A program made the position numbers and the translations under genes. From Candidatus Cloacimonadota bacterium (GTDB lineage: Bacteria > Cloacimonadota > Cloacimonadia > Cloacimonadales > Cloacimonadaceae), in the NCBI GenBank assembly GCA_023392795.1, contig JAEWNJ010000130.1, positions 1 to 42,087 of the forward strand: 42,087 nt of DNA, read 5' to 3'. Positions within the stretch are counted from its first letter, which is position 1; every line of letters starts with the position of its first letter. Below, in pieces: positions 25,161-33,900 of the stretch. The notes beneath the pieces are model-generated. The model worked only from the letters and a program-made list of their open reading frames with translations, was not told the DNA's origin and made no database searches.

Positions 25161-25616
25161 TCAGACACCCAGACTGCGGATCCTGATGGCCTCGGAGGCG
25201 ATATCAGTACAGATAGCCTTCAGAATAATGATGCCCATCGCAGGTTTGGAGTCGATCAGTTCCAGTAAATCACTGCGGGAGATGGCAAATGCGGAGACGT
25301 CGCTGATCGCTCTGGCTGTGCTGTGACGCTTCCCCCCCACAAACAAATCCCAGAGCCCGAGGACCTGGTTTTTGCCGATAATCTGACCACCGTCATTCAG
25401 GCAGATCTCGCCCTTTTCCACGAAGTAGACTACTTCCATGGGATATCCGACTTCATAAAGCACTTCCCCGGCCTTAAACTCGCGTTTATGCATGAGACCG
25501 TGGATAAGGTAAAGCTGAAAGCTGTTCAATCCTTTAAAGATGCTAAACCGCCGGTATTGCATATAGATGGAAGGTTTATGCCACATACTCCGAGCCCAAT
25601 CCCACATCTTATTCAT
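25161..25616 (-). CDS. stand-alone cyclic-nucleotide-binding domain protein
   Basis: Protein of 151 residues holding one cNMP-binding (CRP-type) beta-barrel at about residues 25-135. It shows Phe-Lys-Ala-Gly-Glu-Val-Leu-Tyr-Glu-Val-Gly and Gly-Glu-Ile-Cys-Leu-Asn. The usual phosphate-binding Gly-Glu...Arg-x-Ala cassette is only partly kept (Arg-His-Ser-Thr-Ala-Arg-Ala). There is no helix-turn-helix, so it is not a normal CRP regulator; it may act as a sensor subunit for a partner. GAGG lies 5 bases before the ATG at 25616, which I prefer to the GTG at 25622 that overlaps the pcm stop. Ligand and partner are unknown. Confidence 0.75.
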   Translation of the reverse strand: MNKMWDWARSMWHKPSIYMQYRRFSIFKGLNSFQLYLIHGLMHKREFKAGEVLYEVGYPMEVVYFVEKGEICLNDGGQIIGKNQVLGLWDLFVGGKRHSTARAISDVSAFAISRSDLLELIDSKPAMGIIILKAICTDIASEAIRIRSLGV

Positions 25617-25618
25617 AT

Positions 25619-26263
25619 TCACCTCGTTTTCTCGTGCAATAATGGGACAAACGCACAGGGAACATCGTGTCGGATAGCCAGTTGCCCGTCCCTTCGGGTA
25701 ATAATGTTGAGCACCTGCCCCATGCTCCCGCCAACTGGAACTGCCATGATCCCGCCTTCCGCAAGCTGAGCGCAGAGCTTTTCAGGGATGCTCTCAGCTC
25801 CGGCAGATACGATGATCTTGTCAAAGTCCTTGTGGGCAGGATAGGCTTTTTCCCAGCCCTGCCAGCCGTCTCCGATGCGAAAGTGGATATTGCGGAAACC
25901 GGCATTTCTCAGGATTTTCTGCGCTCCCAGGGAAAGCTCATCCACCAATTCCACAGTGCATACCTCTTTTACGACGCTCGCCAGCAGCGCAGTCTGATAC
26001 CCGCTGCCCGTTCCGATCTCCAAAACTCTGTCTTCAGCTCCCAGTTCCAGATGGCTCATCATCAGAGCGATCATCAGGGGCTGAGATATGGTTTGATCGT
26101 GTTTGATCGGTAGAGGTTGATTGCGGTAGGCATATTCGCGGTATTCGCTCAGCACATAATCTTCTCTGGGCACGGAATTGAAAGCTTGTAAAACCAGCTC
26201 ATCCACAATGCCCCGGTGGCGCAATTCCTGCACCAGAAGCTTACGCTGATCCTCGTAACGCAT
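25619..26263 (-). CDS. pcm: protein-L-isoaspartate O-methyltransferase
   Basis: SAM-dependent enzyme of 214 residues, typical in length, that methylates isoaspartyl residues to start repair of aged proteins. Motifs visible are Asp-Gln-Thr-Ile-Ser-Gln-Pro (substrate side), the SAM motif I Val-Leu-Glu-Ile-Gly-Thr-Gly-Ser-Gly-Tyr-Gln-Thr, and Asp-Lys-Ile-Ile-Val-Ser-Ala-Gly-Ala. The pairing with surE just upstream (5-bp gap) is the same as in E. coli. Its stop overlaps a possible GTG start of the next gene. Confidence 0.95.
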   Translation of the reverse strand: MRYEDQRKLLVQELRHRGIVDELVLQAFNSVPREDYVLSEYREYAYRNQPLPIKHDQTISQPLMIALMMSHLELGAEDRVLEIGTGSGYQTALLASVVKEVCTVELVDELSLGAQKILRNAGFRNIHFRIGDGWQGWEKAYPAHKDFDKIIVSAGAESIPEKLCAQLAEGGIMAVPVGGSMGQVLNIITRRDGQLAIRHDVPCAFVPLLHEKTR

Positions 26264-26268
26264 GTATC

Positions 26269-27033
26269 CTAGAGTTCCAAAAGCTTGGTATCTTCCAGCC
26301 AGGAAAGAATCTTGGGGAAGGCTTCATCCCTGGTCAATTCAAAGCCCAAAGGAGTGATGGAGATGTATTTCTCACTCACCGCTTCGCTATCGGTACCGCT
26401 TTCAAAATCCCATTGCGGGGCATCCCCACCGATGCGGTAAGAAAAACCATTCTCGTGCTCCTCTACCACACTGATGAAGTTATAATATTTGCGATGTCCG
26501 GTTCGGGTAAGACGGATCCCTTTTACCTCTTCGTAGGGGATATTAGGGAAGTTCACATTCAACACTTCAAAGTCCTTGACCAGCTTGTCGATGCCGCATT
26601 CCAGCATCTTTACAAACCAGCGGGTACCCGTCTCAAAGATCTGATCCCGATAGGCGTTTATCGACAGTGCGATGGCTTTATGCCCAAACATGGCTGCTTC
26701 CACGGCTGCCGACACGGTGCCGGAATACAGCACGTCCTCACCCATGTTTTGCCCGGCGTTAATCCCCGATACCACGAGATCAACCGGTTCTTTCACGATT
26801 TTCTGCAGAGCAATCACCACACAATCCACGGGAGTTCCGCTAATGGCCCATTCATTGGGCGCGATCTGCCTGGCTTGAATATCCCTGCGTAGGGTAATGG
26901 AGTGCGAAGCCGCGCTACGTTCACTATCAGGCGCGACGATGATGGTTTGGTGCCCTGCTGCTTGCAGAGCCTGTTGCAGTTTTCTGATTCCGGGGGCTGA
27001 TATGCCGTCATCATTCACCATTAGAATTCTCAA
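26269..27033 (-). CDS. surE: 5'/3'-nucleotidase SurE
   Basis: Metal-dependent nucleoside monophosphate phosphatase of 254 residues. Asp8-Asp9 in Asn-Asp-Asp-Gly, the Ser-Ala-Ala-Ser-His segment and Ser-Gly-Ile-Asn-Ala-Gly-Gln-Asn supply the metal and phosphate site. The start codon is TTG at 27033: AGGAG lies 7 bases upstream and it restores the usual Met-Arg-Ile-Leu N-terminus. The first ATG, four codons later, would cut into the conserved strand. It follows a small membrane protein gene by 11 bp and precedes pcm. Confidence 0.95.
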   Translation of the reverse strand: MRILMVNDDGISAPGIRKLQQALQAAGHQTIIVAPDSERSAASHSITLRRDIQARQIAPNEWAISGTPVDCVVIALQKIVKEPVDLVVSGINAGQNMGEDVLYSGTVSAAVEAAMFGHKAIALSINAYRDQIFETGTRWFVKMLECGIDKLVKDFEVLNVNFPNIPYEEVKGIRLTRTGHRKYYNFISVVEEHENGFSYRIGGDAPQWDFESGTDSEAVSEKYISITPLGFELTRDEAFPKILSWLEDTKLLEL

Positions 27034-27044
27034 AATCTATCTCC

Positions 27045-27401
27045 TCAAAATAATATATGGGCGTAGTGTAACAGGTAAAAGGCACCGATAAGGGTGAGAA
27101 CCACGAGGCTGAGGAAGAACCAATTGGCCTTGATAAAGCTAAGCCAATGAGTTCTGCGGCGGCGTCTGCTCTTGTTATGTACGGAACGCTTGAAACGTAG
27201 CAAGTTTCTGAGCGAAATGCCCCCTCCTCCGGCCGTTCCACGCAGGGACATCTGAGCCTGAGTGAGCCATTTTATATGACCGTGCTCATTTAGGTAAGGC
27301 CGGTATCCTAAAGATAAATAATGCTCAATATGGGCTTTGCTATAACCCTCAAGTTCCTGAGGATCAAGCTCTTTTACAATTTTGGTTCTCTGTTTACTCA
27401 T
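27045..27401 (-). CDS. small membrane-anchored protein, unknown
   Basis: Protein of 118 residues that I do not recognise. The first 70 residues are soluble and include Tyr-Leu-Ser-Leu-Gly-Tyr-Arg-Pro-Tyr-Leu-Asn. A run of basic residues (Ser-Arg-Arg-Arg-Arg-Arg) around 76-84 precedes one hydrophobic helix at about 92-112, so the N-terminal part should face the cytoplasm. ATG 27401 follows an AAAGG site; a TTG directly before it is an alternative. It is first in the surE-pcm-spt-pckA operon, but its role cannot be told. Confidence 0.65.
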   Translation of the reverse strand: MSKQRTKIVKELDPQELEGYSKAHIEHYLSLGYRPYLNEHGHIKWLTQAQMSLRGTAGGGGISLRNLLRFKRSVHNKSRRRRRTHWLSFIKANWFFLSLVVLTLIGAFYLLHYAHILF

Positions 27402-27589
27402 CAATTCTACCTTTGATGAATAGGAAAATCTGACTCCATCTATTTGTCAAGTCCAAATTATCCTTTCTCTTGCCGATGGATTCTTGCCAGACAGTCAAAT
27501 AGCACGGATTTGGCTCTCACATATCAGAAACCCAGTATTCTTTACCGGAAGCTCCCGATGAGCATGCCCTGGCACTATTCAGGGCAAAC

Positions 27590-27615
27590 AAAAAAGGCTG
27601 CCACTCAGGGCAGCC
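27590..27615 (-). terminator. rho-independent terminator after beta-barrel gene
   Basis: On the minus strand a 7-bp stem GGCTGCC / GGCAGCC with a 6-base loop (27596-27615) is followed by six T. It lies about 22 bases after the stop of the outer-membrane protein gene at 27638. Confidence 0.88.
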
Positions 27616-27637
27616 AGACAATCAGCAAGGTAGCAGA

Positions 27638-28240
27638 TCAATATAGAATACCCAGATTCAGCATCAGTGAAGTATTCCTCGAATCTAACTGGATTCCCAG
27701 TGATTTCTCAAAGATATCGCTCATCCCGATGCTGTAACGGACGCCAACCATAAAATTCACATTGGCCACCAAATCAAGCCCAAGACCCAGCCCATAATCA
27801 AAATCCCGGAGGTTTTCCATGTCATCACTATCTTCGTGATCACCCACTTCTTCCTTGTGAACGCCTTTGATCAGGTAACGAAACTCAGGCCCCAGATAGG
27901 GCTGCAGCTTTAGATTACCCTGCCCCAAATCCAGCTTCAGAAAGAGCGGTAGCTCCACATAATGCAAGGTGTCACTCGTCTTTGTTTCCAGGACAAGTCC
28001 CTCTGTTTCGCTCTGTGCACCGCGTTGCGTATAGATCAGTTCTGGTTGGAGGATAAACAACGGATGCAGATGGTATTGCATAATCATGCCGCCATTCAAT
28101 CCGATTCTGGAATCCGCATCGACGTCGTCCCCTGAATAGTTTGAAAAGTTCACTCCTGCCCGCAGTCCGTATACCGACTGGGCAAAGACCATGCCCAGGC
28201 TCAGACCGAGCAGTGCCAAGATGATGATAACCTTTTTCAT
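27638..28240 (-). CDS. small outer-membrane beta-barrel protein
   Basis: Protein of 200 residues with a signal peptide cut after Val-Phe-Ala near residue 20. The mature part reads as a PorT/OmpW-like beta-barrel: Gly-Leu-Arg-Ala-Gly-Val-Asn-Phe-Ser-Asn at the start, Gln-Pro-Glu-Leu-Ile-Tyr-Thr-Gln-Arg-Gly, Tyr-Val-Glu-Leu-Pro-Leu-Phe-Leu-Lys, Gly-Pro-Glu-Phe-Arg-Tyr and Val-Gly-Val-Arg-Tyr-Ser. These fit the PF13568 outer-membrane beta-barrel family of the FCB group. An acidic insert (about 130-145) is probably a surface loop. AGGAG lies 6 bases before the ATG. It is a single-gene unit with its own terminator; function is unknown. Confidence 0.8.
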   Translation of the reverse strand: MKKVIIILALLGLSLGMVFAQSVYGLRAGVNFSNYSGDDVDADSRIGLNGGMIMQYHLHPLFILQPELIYTQRGAQSETEGLVLETKTSDTLHYVELPLFLKLDLGQGNLKLQPYLGPEFRYLIKGVHKEEVGDHEDSDDMENLRDFDYGLGLGLDLVANVNFMVGVRYSIGMSDIFEKSLGIQLDSRNTSLMLNLGILY

Positions 28241-28355
28241 CTGTAACTCCTATATCAATTCGTATTGGATCAATTGTCCGATTCTGTAGTAGATAATAAA
28301 CAGCAATCTTAAATAACCAAACGTATTCATGCTGGCTTTTCTGGCTTCCCGGCCA

Positions 28356-28440
28356 CTTGCCACTCTCCCGGAATCCTCTTCCGTGGGACGTGGGAGGGTG
28401 GCAAGAAGCTTAGAATAGCCAGGGGAGCCAGGAATGGACA
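28356..28440 (-). repeat. 85-bp palindromic dispersed repeat, copy 2
   Basis: Reverse-complement copy of 2314-2398, with 72 of 85 positions identical and no gaps. Its stem is the better preserved: read on the minus strand, CTTGCCACCCTCCC pairs with GGGAGAGTGGCAAG with one mismatch in 14 around a loop of 22 bases. The flanking 35 bases opening TGTCCATTCCTGGC are also conserved, so the unit is larger than the hairpin. Confidence 0.8.
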
Positions 28441-28678
28441 GGCGATTGTACAGGGGGGGGGCGAAACGGGATAACTCCATGGGGATCGACCTGATAAACT
28501 CATTCGGGTCGTAGGGCGATATCTTACTCCATGAACCGGGTTCAATAGCCTGTGGTCACTTTCGACACTCTCATGGCAGAGCGGAACGAAGGTATAGCAT
28601 CGAAGAAAGACGATATCTATGGCAATTGGAAACAAGACTGGATTATAAAAAAGGGGGGATGCCAAAATACCTTTTCAC

Positions 28679-28708
28679 TTGACAAGCATTGCGGTGTGGA
28701 TACTTTTG
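28679..28708 (+). promoter_or_regulatory. promoter-like pair before second histidine kinase
   Basis: TTGACA at 28679-28684 is followed by TACTTTTG at 28701-28708. The latter equals the Bacteroidetes -7 consensus TAnnTTTG, and the 19-bp gap from the TTG fits the Bacteroidetes -33/-7 layout. As sigma-70 elements the -10 TACTTT is weak at 16-bp spacing. The kinase start is 35 bases downstream. Confidence 0.45.
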
Positions 28709-28742
28709 AAAAATAGAAAATTTTGTTCGGGAGGATTACCCG

Positions 28743-30692
28743 ATGTCTCAGCATAACAGTGACGAGCAGTTGGCCCGCCTCCAGGAAGTTGTGGATCATA
28801 AACCAGGCCTCAGTCCGGAAGAAATTGCCTTGCGTCACAGCGAATTTGAAGATCTTGCGAGGCGGGGGGTCATCAGCGAGGATGATCCGCTTTACATGAA
28901 AATGAAAATGGTGGGGGCACATCTAAAAGCCATCAAGGGTGACTACCCAGCTTCATTGACCGCGCTGGAGGATGTTCTAATCCTGGCACGGAAACACGGA
29001 AATCGCGATTGGGAAATCCGCTGTCTGAATAATATAGCGCTGGTGCGCCAAAACCTGGGGTTCCTGTTTGAGTCCATTCAAATCTGGGAAGATATCCTGA
29101 AAGAAGATCTAAGTATACGAGACAGAGTGCTTTATGCGAACAATCTGGGAGTTGCCTACAATCAAGCGATGAAGCCCAAGCAGGCCATTGCAGTTTACTT
29201 CCATGCATTGGAATTGCTGGAATCCACAGGGGAAACCGAAGGTGCTGCAGACCTCTATAACAATCTGGCCAATCTTTCAAGGAATACCGACGTGCTGGAC
29301 AAAGCACAGGAATATTACCTCAAGGCTCTGGAGCTGTACGAAAAAGAAGGCAACAACGAGCGGCTCGCCATGGTTTACAACAATCTCTGCGCGCTTTTTA
29401 ATGAAATGAACGACCTCGCCGAAGCCGAAAAATACGCAATTCTGGCCAGGGATTTTTACGATAAGTATTTGCCTGAAAACAAGCATTCTCCCCTCCTGAA
29501 CAATGTAGCTGCCCTAAGAACACTGCAGCAACGTTTCCCGGAAGCGGAGCAACTCTATCAGGACTCATTGAGGATTGCTGAGAAGTACAATGACAGAAGC
29601 ATGCAAACCAAGATACTCAGCAATCTCGCCCTCATTGCCATGGAATTGGATAATCCCGATGCGTCCATAGATTACGCAAATCGCGCACAGGCTATCGCGC
29701 ATGAATTGGAAGACACCATATCAGAAAAAAAGGCCTATTCCCTATTGAAAGACGCATGGCAGAGCAAGCTGGATTTTACTCAGGCCTATCTGGCACAAAG
29801 CATTGAGATGGTGCTGGAACGGCGTTTAAACCGCGATAATACACCGCTGGATATTGCCCAGGCTGAGGCACGTTACCTCCAACACCGGCTCGAAGCCCAG
29901 TTGGTAAAGTATAAAGAACAGAACCTCGCTCTCGAAGAAAGTAACGCCATAATCCGCGAGAACACGCAGGAATTGGAGACCAGGAACAACCTTCTGGTAG
30001 CCACAAACAAGCTTCTGAACCGCATTATTTCCATTATCGCGCACGATGTGCGCGGTCCTGTGGCCACAATCACGCAAACCACCGAGATGTTAACCAAGGG
30101 ATTGCTGCGCGAACAGCAGGATGAGGTTTTACGGCAGCTAAACGATAGCTCGCGCCAGACTGAGACTTTGATCAATGAGCTGCTGGACATCGCTCAAAAG
30201 TACAAATCCGGGGACGACGAGCAGCCAGAAAGCTTCGAGGTAAATCAAGCGCTGCGCAATAGCGCGAAATTGGCCGAGGCAGTCGCATTGCCCAAGGATA
30301 TCAAGGTATCCTTCACTACAAATTGCGAACCACTTCAGATCACAATGGACCGCTCCAGAATGCGTCTGATCATCCGCAATTTGCTCTCCAATGCCATCAA
30401 GTTTTCCCATCCTGGCTCCACCATCACCTTGGATCTAGACTGCCGTGATAAAGAATCTTTGATGATATCCGTCAGGGATACCGGCTTGGGTATGAGCCCG
30501 GATAAAGTGAGAAAAATCATGGAGGGGACTGCTTTTACAGAACTAGGTACCCAGCAAGAAAAAGGCTTTGGCATGGGCTTGGTCTTTGTACTGGAAGCCT
30601 TGATGCACACCAAGGGTAAGCTCAATATCATCAGCGAACCCGGGCATGGTTCCACCTTCACAATCAGCTATTCGATGCAGGATATGATCTGA
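28743..30692 (+). CDS. soluble TPR-containing sensor histidine kinase
   Basis: Cytoplasmic kinase of 649 residues, same layout as the gene at 143: TPR repeats at about 75-355, coiled coil at about 375-425, HisKA with His434 in Ala-His-Asp-Val-Arg-Gly-Pro, and HATPase_c at about 530-649. The latter shows Asn-Leu-Leu-Ser-Asn-Ala-Ile-Lys-Phe-Ser, Asp-Thr-Gly-Leu-Gly-Met and Gly-Phe-Gly-Met-Gly-Leu. No membrane segment, receiver domain or adjacent regulator. GGAGG lies 8 bases before the ATG. The inputs are probably protein partners bound by the TPRs; the output partner is not in the window. A 7-bp hairpin (30733-30749) follows the gene but has no T-tract. Confidence 0.92.
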   Translation: MSQHNSDEQLARLQEVVDHKPGLSPEEIALRHSEFEDLARRGVISEDDPLYMKMKMVGAHLKAIKGDYPASLTALEDVLILARKHGNRDWEIRCLNNIALVRQNLGFLFESIQIWEDILKEDLSIRDRVLYANNLGVAYNQAMKPKQAIAVYFHALELLESTGETEGAADLYNNLANLSRNTDVLDKAQEYYLKALELYEKEGNNERLAMVYNNLCALFNEMNDLAEAEKYAILARDFYDKYLPENKHSPLLNNVAALRTLQQRFPEAEQLYQDSLRIAEKYNDRSMQTKILSNLALIAMELDNPDASIDYANRAQAIAHELEDTISEKKAYSLLKDAWQSKLDFTQAYLAQSIEMVLERRLNRDNTPLDIAQAEARYLQHRLEAQLVKYKEQNLALEESNAIIRENTQELETRNNLLVATNKLLNRIISIIAHDVRGPVATITQTTEMLTKGLLREQQDEVLRQLNDSSRQTETLINELLDIAQKYKSGDDEQPESFEVNQALRNSAKLAEAVALPKDIKVSFTTNCEPLQITMDRSRMRLIIRNLLSNAIKFSHPGSTITLDLDCRDKESLMISVRDTGLGMSPDKVRKIMEGTAFTELGTQQEKGFGMGLVFVLEALMHTKGKLNIISEPGHGSTFTISYSMQDMI

Positions 30693-30849
30693 AGCCAAAC
30701 CATTGATCCATCTTGACCCCCGACCTTCATAGGAGTTTCATCGAAACTCAAACTGTATCCAGTCCCATTGAGCTACGTGCAGGGAAAGACAGTCGGAATC
30801 TCCGTTTAGTTCAGTATTCAGGCACTTTTTTATCGTCTTGGCTTCATTC

Positions 30850-30866
30850 TTGCTTATGATATATAC
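30850..30866 (+). promoter_or_regulatory. shared upstream motif, copy 1
   Basis: The 17 bases fit TTGYTTWTGATATATAC, shared with 34740-34756 upstream of the second protease (15 of 17 positions identical). The distance from the motif to the ATG is similar, 65 and 71 bases. TATATA could be a -10 element; no matching -35 is conserved. A common promoter or regulator site for the two proteases is inferred. Confidence 0.4.
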
Positions 30867-30931
30867 GGTACGCTTGCGCATTGCAGGCGTGCTGTGTAAT
30901 TGTATTTATGTTCAATAATATAGGAGAAGTC

Positions 30932-33900
30932 ATGAAGAAACACCTCATCATGCTGGTCTTGGTGGCTCTGGCAGGATTGCTTGCTGCCGGCACCATCAAT
31001 CTGCAGTCAACCCTGTCTCAGGCCCAAATCCTGAGCAATTCATCGGAAGGCCTTAGTGTAAGGTTCACAGTAGATGCTTTCGAGTATCAGGAAGTGACAA
31101 CAAAAGAAGGCGTTTGGACTATGCTAAACGCTAAAGATTATACAAGCACCAATCGCGTTGGCGAGCCCGCATTGCCGCTGATGCGCAAGATTATCTCCGT
31201 GCCCTTGGGTGCCCGTCTGGACTATAGTCTGTCCGATACCCAAAGACGTAGTGTTTCTCTGGAGGCATCAGGAGTCCGTTATCCCATCATGCCGGCCCAG
31301 GAACCCGTAGCAAAGTGCGATGATCCTGCCAGCCTGAAGTTTAGCGTAAACCGCAGTTTCTATAATGGCCAAAGGTCCACCTCCGAAGCCACCATCCAAC
31401 TCACTGAGCTTGGTATGATGCGCGGTGAACGTCTGGTAGCCCTGGATTTCATCCCGGCGAATTACAATCCCGCCACCAAAAGTTTGGACGTAACTCTTTC
31501 CACCAATGTCGACATCCGCTTTGTCAATGCAGATTACATAGCTACATCGGAGCTGAAGGGCAAGGCCTATTCTCCTGTCTTCGCGTCGACTATGGCCGGT
31601 AGCGTTTGGAATTACCAGGATACCAGAGTAAGCCTTATGCGCTACCCAGTGGGTTACGTGATCATCACTCCTGCCAGCTTTGTTCCAGCATTACAACCCT
31701 TTGTGGATTGGAAAACCCGTGAAGGATATGCTGTAACTGTAAACACCATTGAGAGCATTGGTAACAACACTACTTCGATCAAGACGTTCATGCAAAATCT
31801 CTGGAACAGTGCCACTACCACCAACCCCGCGCCCAGCTATCTGCTAATCGTGGGTGACGTAGCCCAGGTAGTAAGCAATAGCGGCACCACCGGCAGCCAC
31901 CCTACGGACCTGAGTTATGTACGTCTGCAAGGCAACGACTTCATGCCGGAAATGTACTTTGGCCGTTTTTCTGCCACCACTCCTGAGGAAGTAACCAATC
32001 AGGTAAATAAGACTCTCCTGCACGAGCAGTACGCCATGCCTGATGACAGCTACCTGCAGGATACCGTATTGATCGCCGGTATGGATGGCTACTGGGCCCA
32101 AACCCATGGCAATGGACAGATCAATTACGCTACCCAAAACTACTTTAATGCCAGCCATGGCATCGATGCCCATACATATCTCTACCCCGCTTCCGGCAAT
32201 TCACTCACGGCCATCAGAAATGATGTCTCTGCTGGCGCGGGATACGTAAACTACACTGCCCATGGCGGAGTGACAGATTGGAGCGATCCCAATTTTACCA
32301 TCGATCACATTAATCAGCTGCAAAACACCAACAAATACCCCGTGGTGGTGGGAAACTGCTGTCTGACCAGCAAGTTTGATGCTCCCATCTGCTTCGGCGA
32401 AGCCTGGCTCAGAGCGACCAATAAGGGTGGCGTCATCTACATCGGCGGCACCAATAGTACATACTGGGACGAAGACTACTGGTGGGGCGTGGGTGCCAAG
32501 GGTAGTGCTACCGGCAATGCTCCGGCATATAATGCCAATACTTTGGGCGTGTATGATGCAGTATTCCATGATCATCAGGAAGCTTTTGCCGATTGGGCAT
32601 ACTCTGCCGGCAGCATGGTCGTGATGGGAAACATGGCTGTGGTACAAGGTAACAGCTCTCGCATAAACTATTACTGGGAGATATACTCCATTATGGGTGA
32701 TCCATCTCTGATGCCCTACATGGGTATTCCCGCCCAAAACTCCATGTCTGTGCCTGAGACCTTGTTCTTGGGTCTGGGAACCATGGAAATCATGGCTGAT
32801 CCCTACAGCTATGTAGCCCTGTCCATGAATGGCGTGCTGCATGGAGTAGGTCTGGCCGATGAAAACGGTAACCTTACCCTAAACTACACCCCCTTCACCG
32901 AGCCAGGCATGGCAGATATGGTGGTAACCCGTTCCAGGCGTCAACCACTGGTTTCCCAGATCTCCGTGATACCCAACGAAGGCGCATATGTAACGGTTGG
33001 GCAGATCGTTCTGGCAGACGACAACGGCGTGGCTGAAGCCGGCGAGAGCCTTCCCATCGATCTCACCTTCAGCAATGTCGGCGTGATGGATGCGGAAAAC
33101 CTCAGCGTCAGCATCACTACCGATAGCCCCTGGATCTTTGCCAATCAAAGCGAAGCAACGATCAATGACATCGCTTCTGAGACCCAGATCACTGTGGAAG
33201 ACATCTTTACTTTGAACATCAATCAGGGTACTCCGGATCAGCATGTGGCTACCTTTATCATCACAGTTACCGACGGCACCCATGAATGGAATACCACCCG
33301 CGCACTCACCATCAATGCTCCGAATGTGATCATTGCCTCCACATCCTTCTTTGATCCAAACCAAAACGGCGCTTTTGAGGCAGGTGAATTGATTAACATC
33401 ACTCTGAACATTCAAAATACCGGCCATATGCAGGTGGAAAGCGGTGCACTGAACCTTATCTTAAATAGTGACCAGGCGAGCTTGCCGATGAATAGCTTTA
33501 TGATTCCCGGCCTGAACATTGGTAGCAATCTGCCGCTCAACTTTGATCTGCAGCTGGCAAGCACTGTAGTCGATGGCTCTGTAATCCCTCTTGGTATAGT
33601 CCTGGATATGGGAGCACAGATGATCAACCATAGTATTATCATCCCCATCGGAGCAGTCGTGGAAGGCTTTGAAAGCGGCGACTTCTCAGCATTCCCCTGG
33701 GTAAATAGCAGTTCCTCACCCTGGACAGTGATCGGAAATGATGCCGCAGAAGGCACCTACTCTGCCAAGAGCGGAACCATCGGAAACAATGCCAGTACAT
33801 CACTGCAGATTATGATGAGTGTTGGGATGGATTCTGAGATCAAGTTTAACCGCAAGGTGTCCTCCGAGAGTAACTACGACTTCCTGAAGTTCTTCATCGA

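Larger units (their letters stand above)
28241..28742. other. 502-bp intergenic region with repeat and promoter
   Basis: Region between the divergent beta-barrel gene and the second histidine kinase. It contains repeat copy 2 (28356-28440), an eight-G run at about 28451-28458 and a promoter-like pair (28679-28708). The open frames in it run through the repeat and look accidental. Confidence 0.6.

Noticed and set aside
27638..28240. PorT as a type IX secretion component
   Set aside because: Only the general beta-barrel family is supported; nothing specific to PorT of the secretion system is visible.
30733..30749. Perfect 7-bp hairpin after the second histidine kinase as terminator
   Set aside because: There is no T-tract on either strand, so I did not list it as a terminator.
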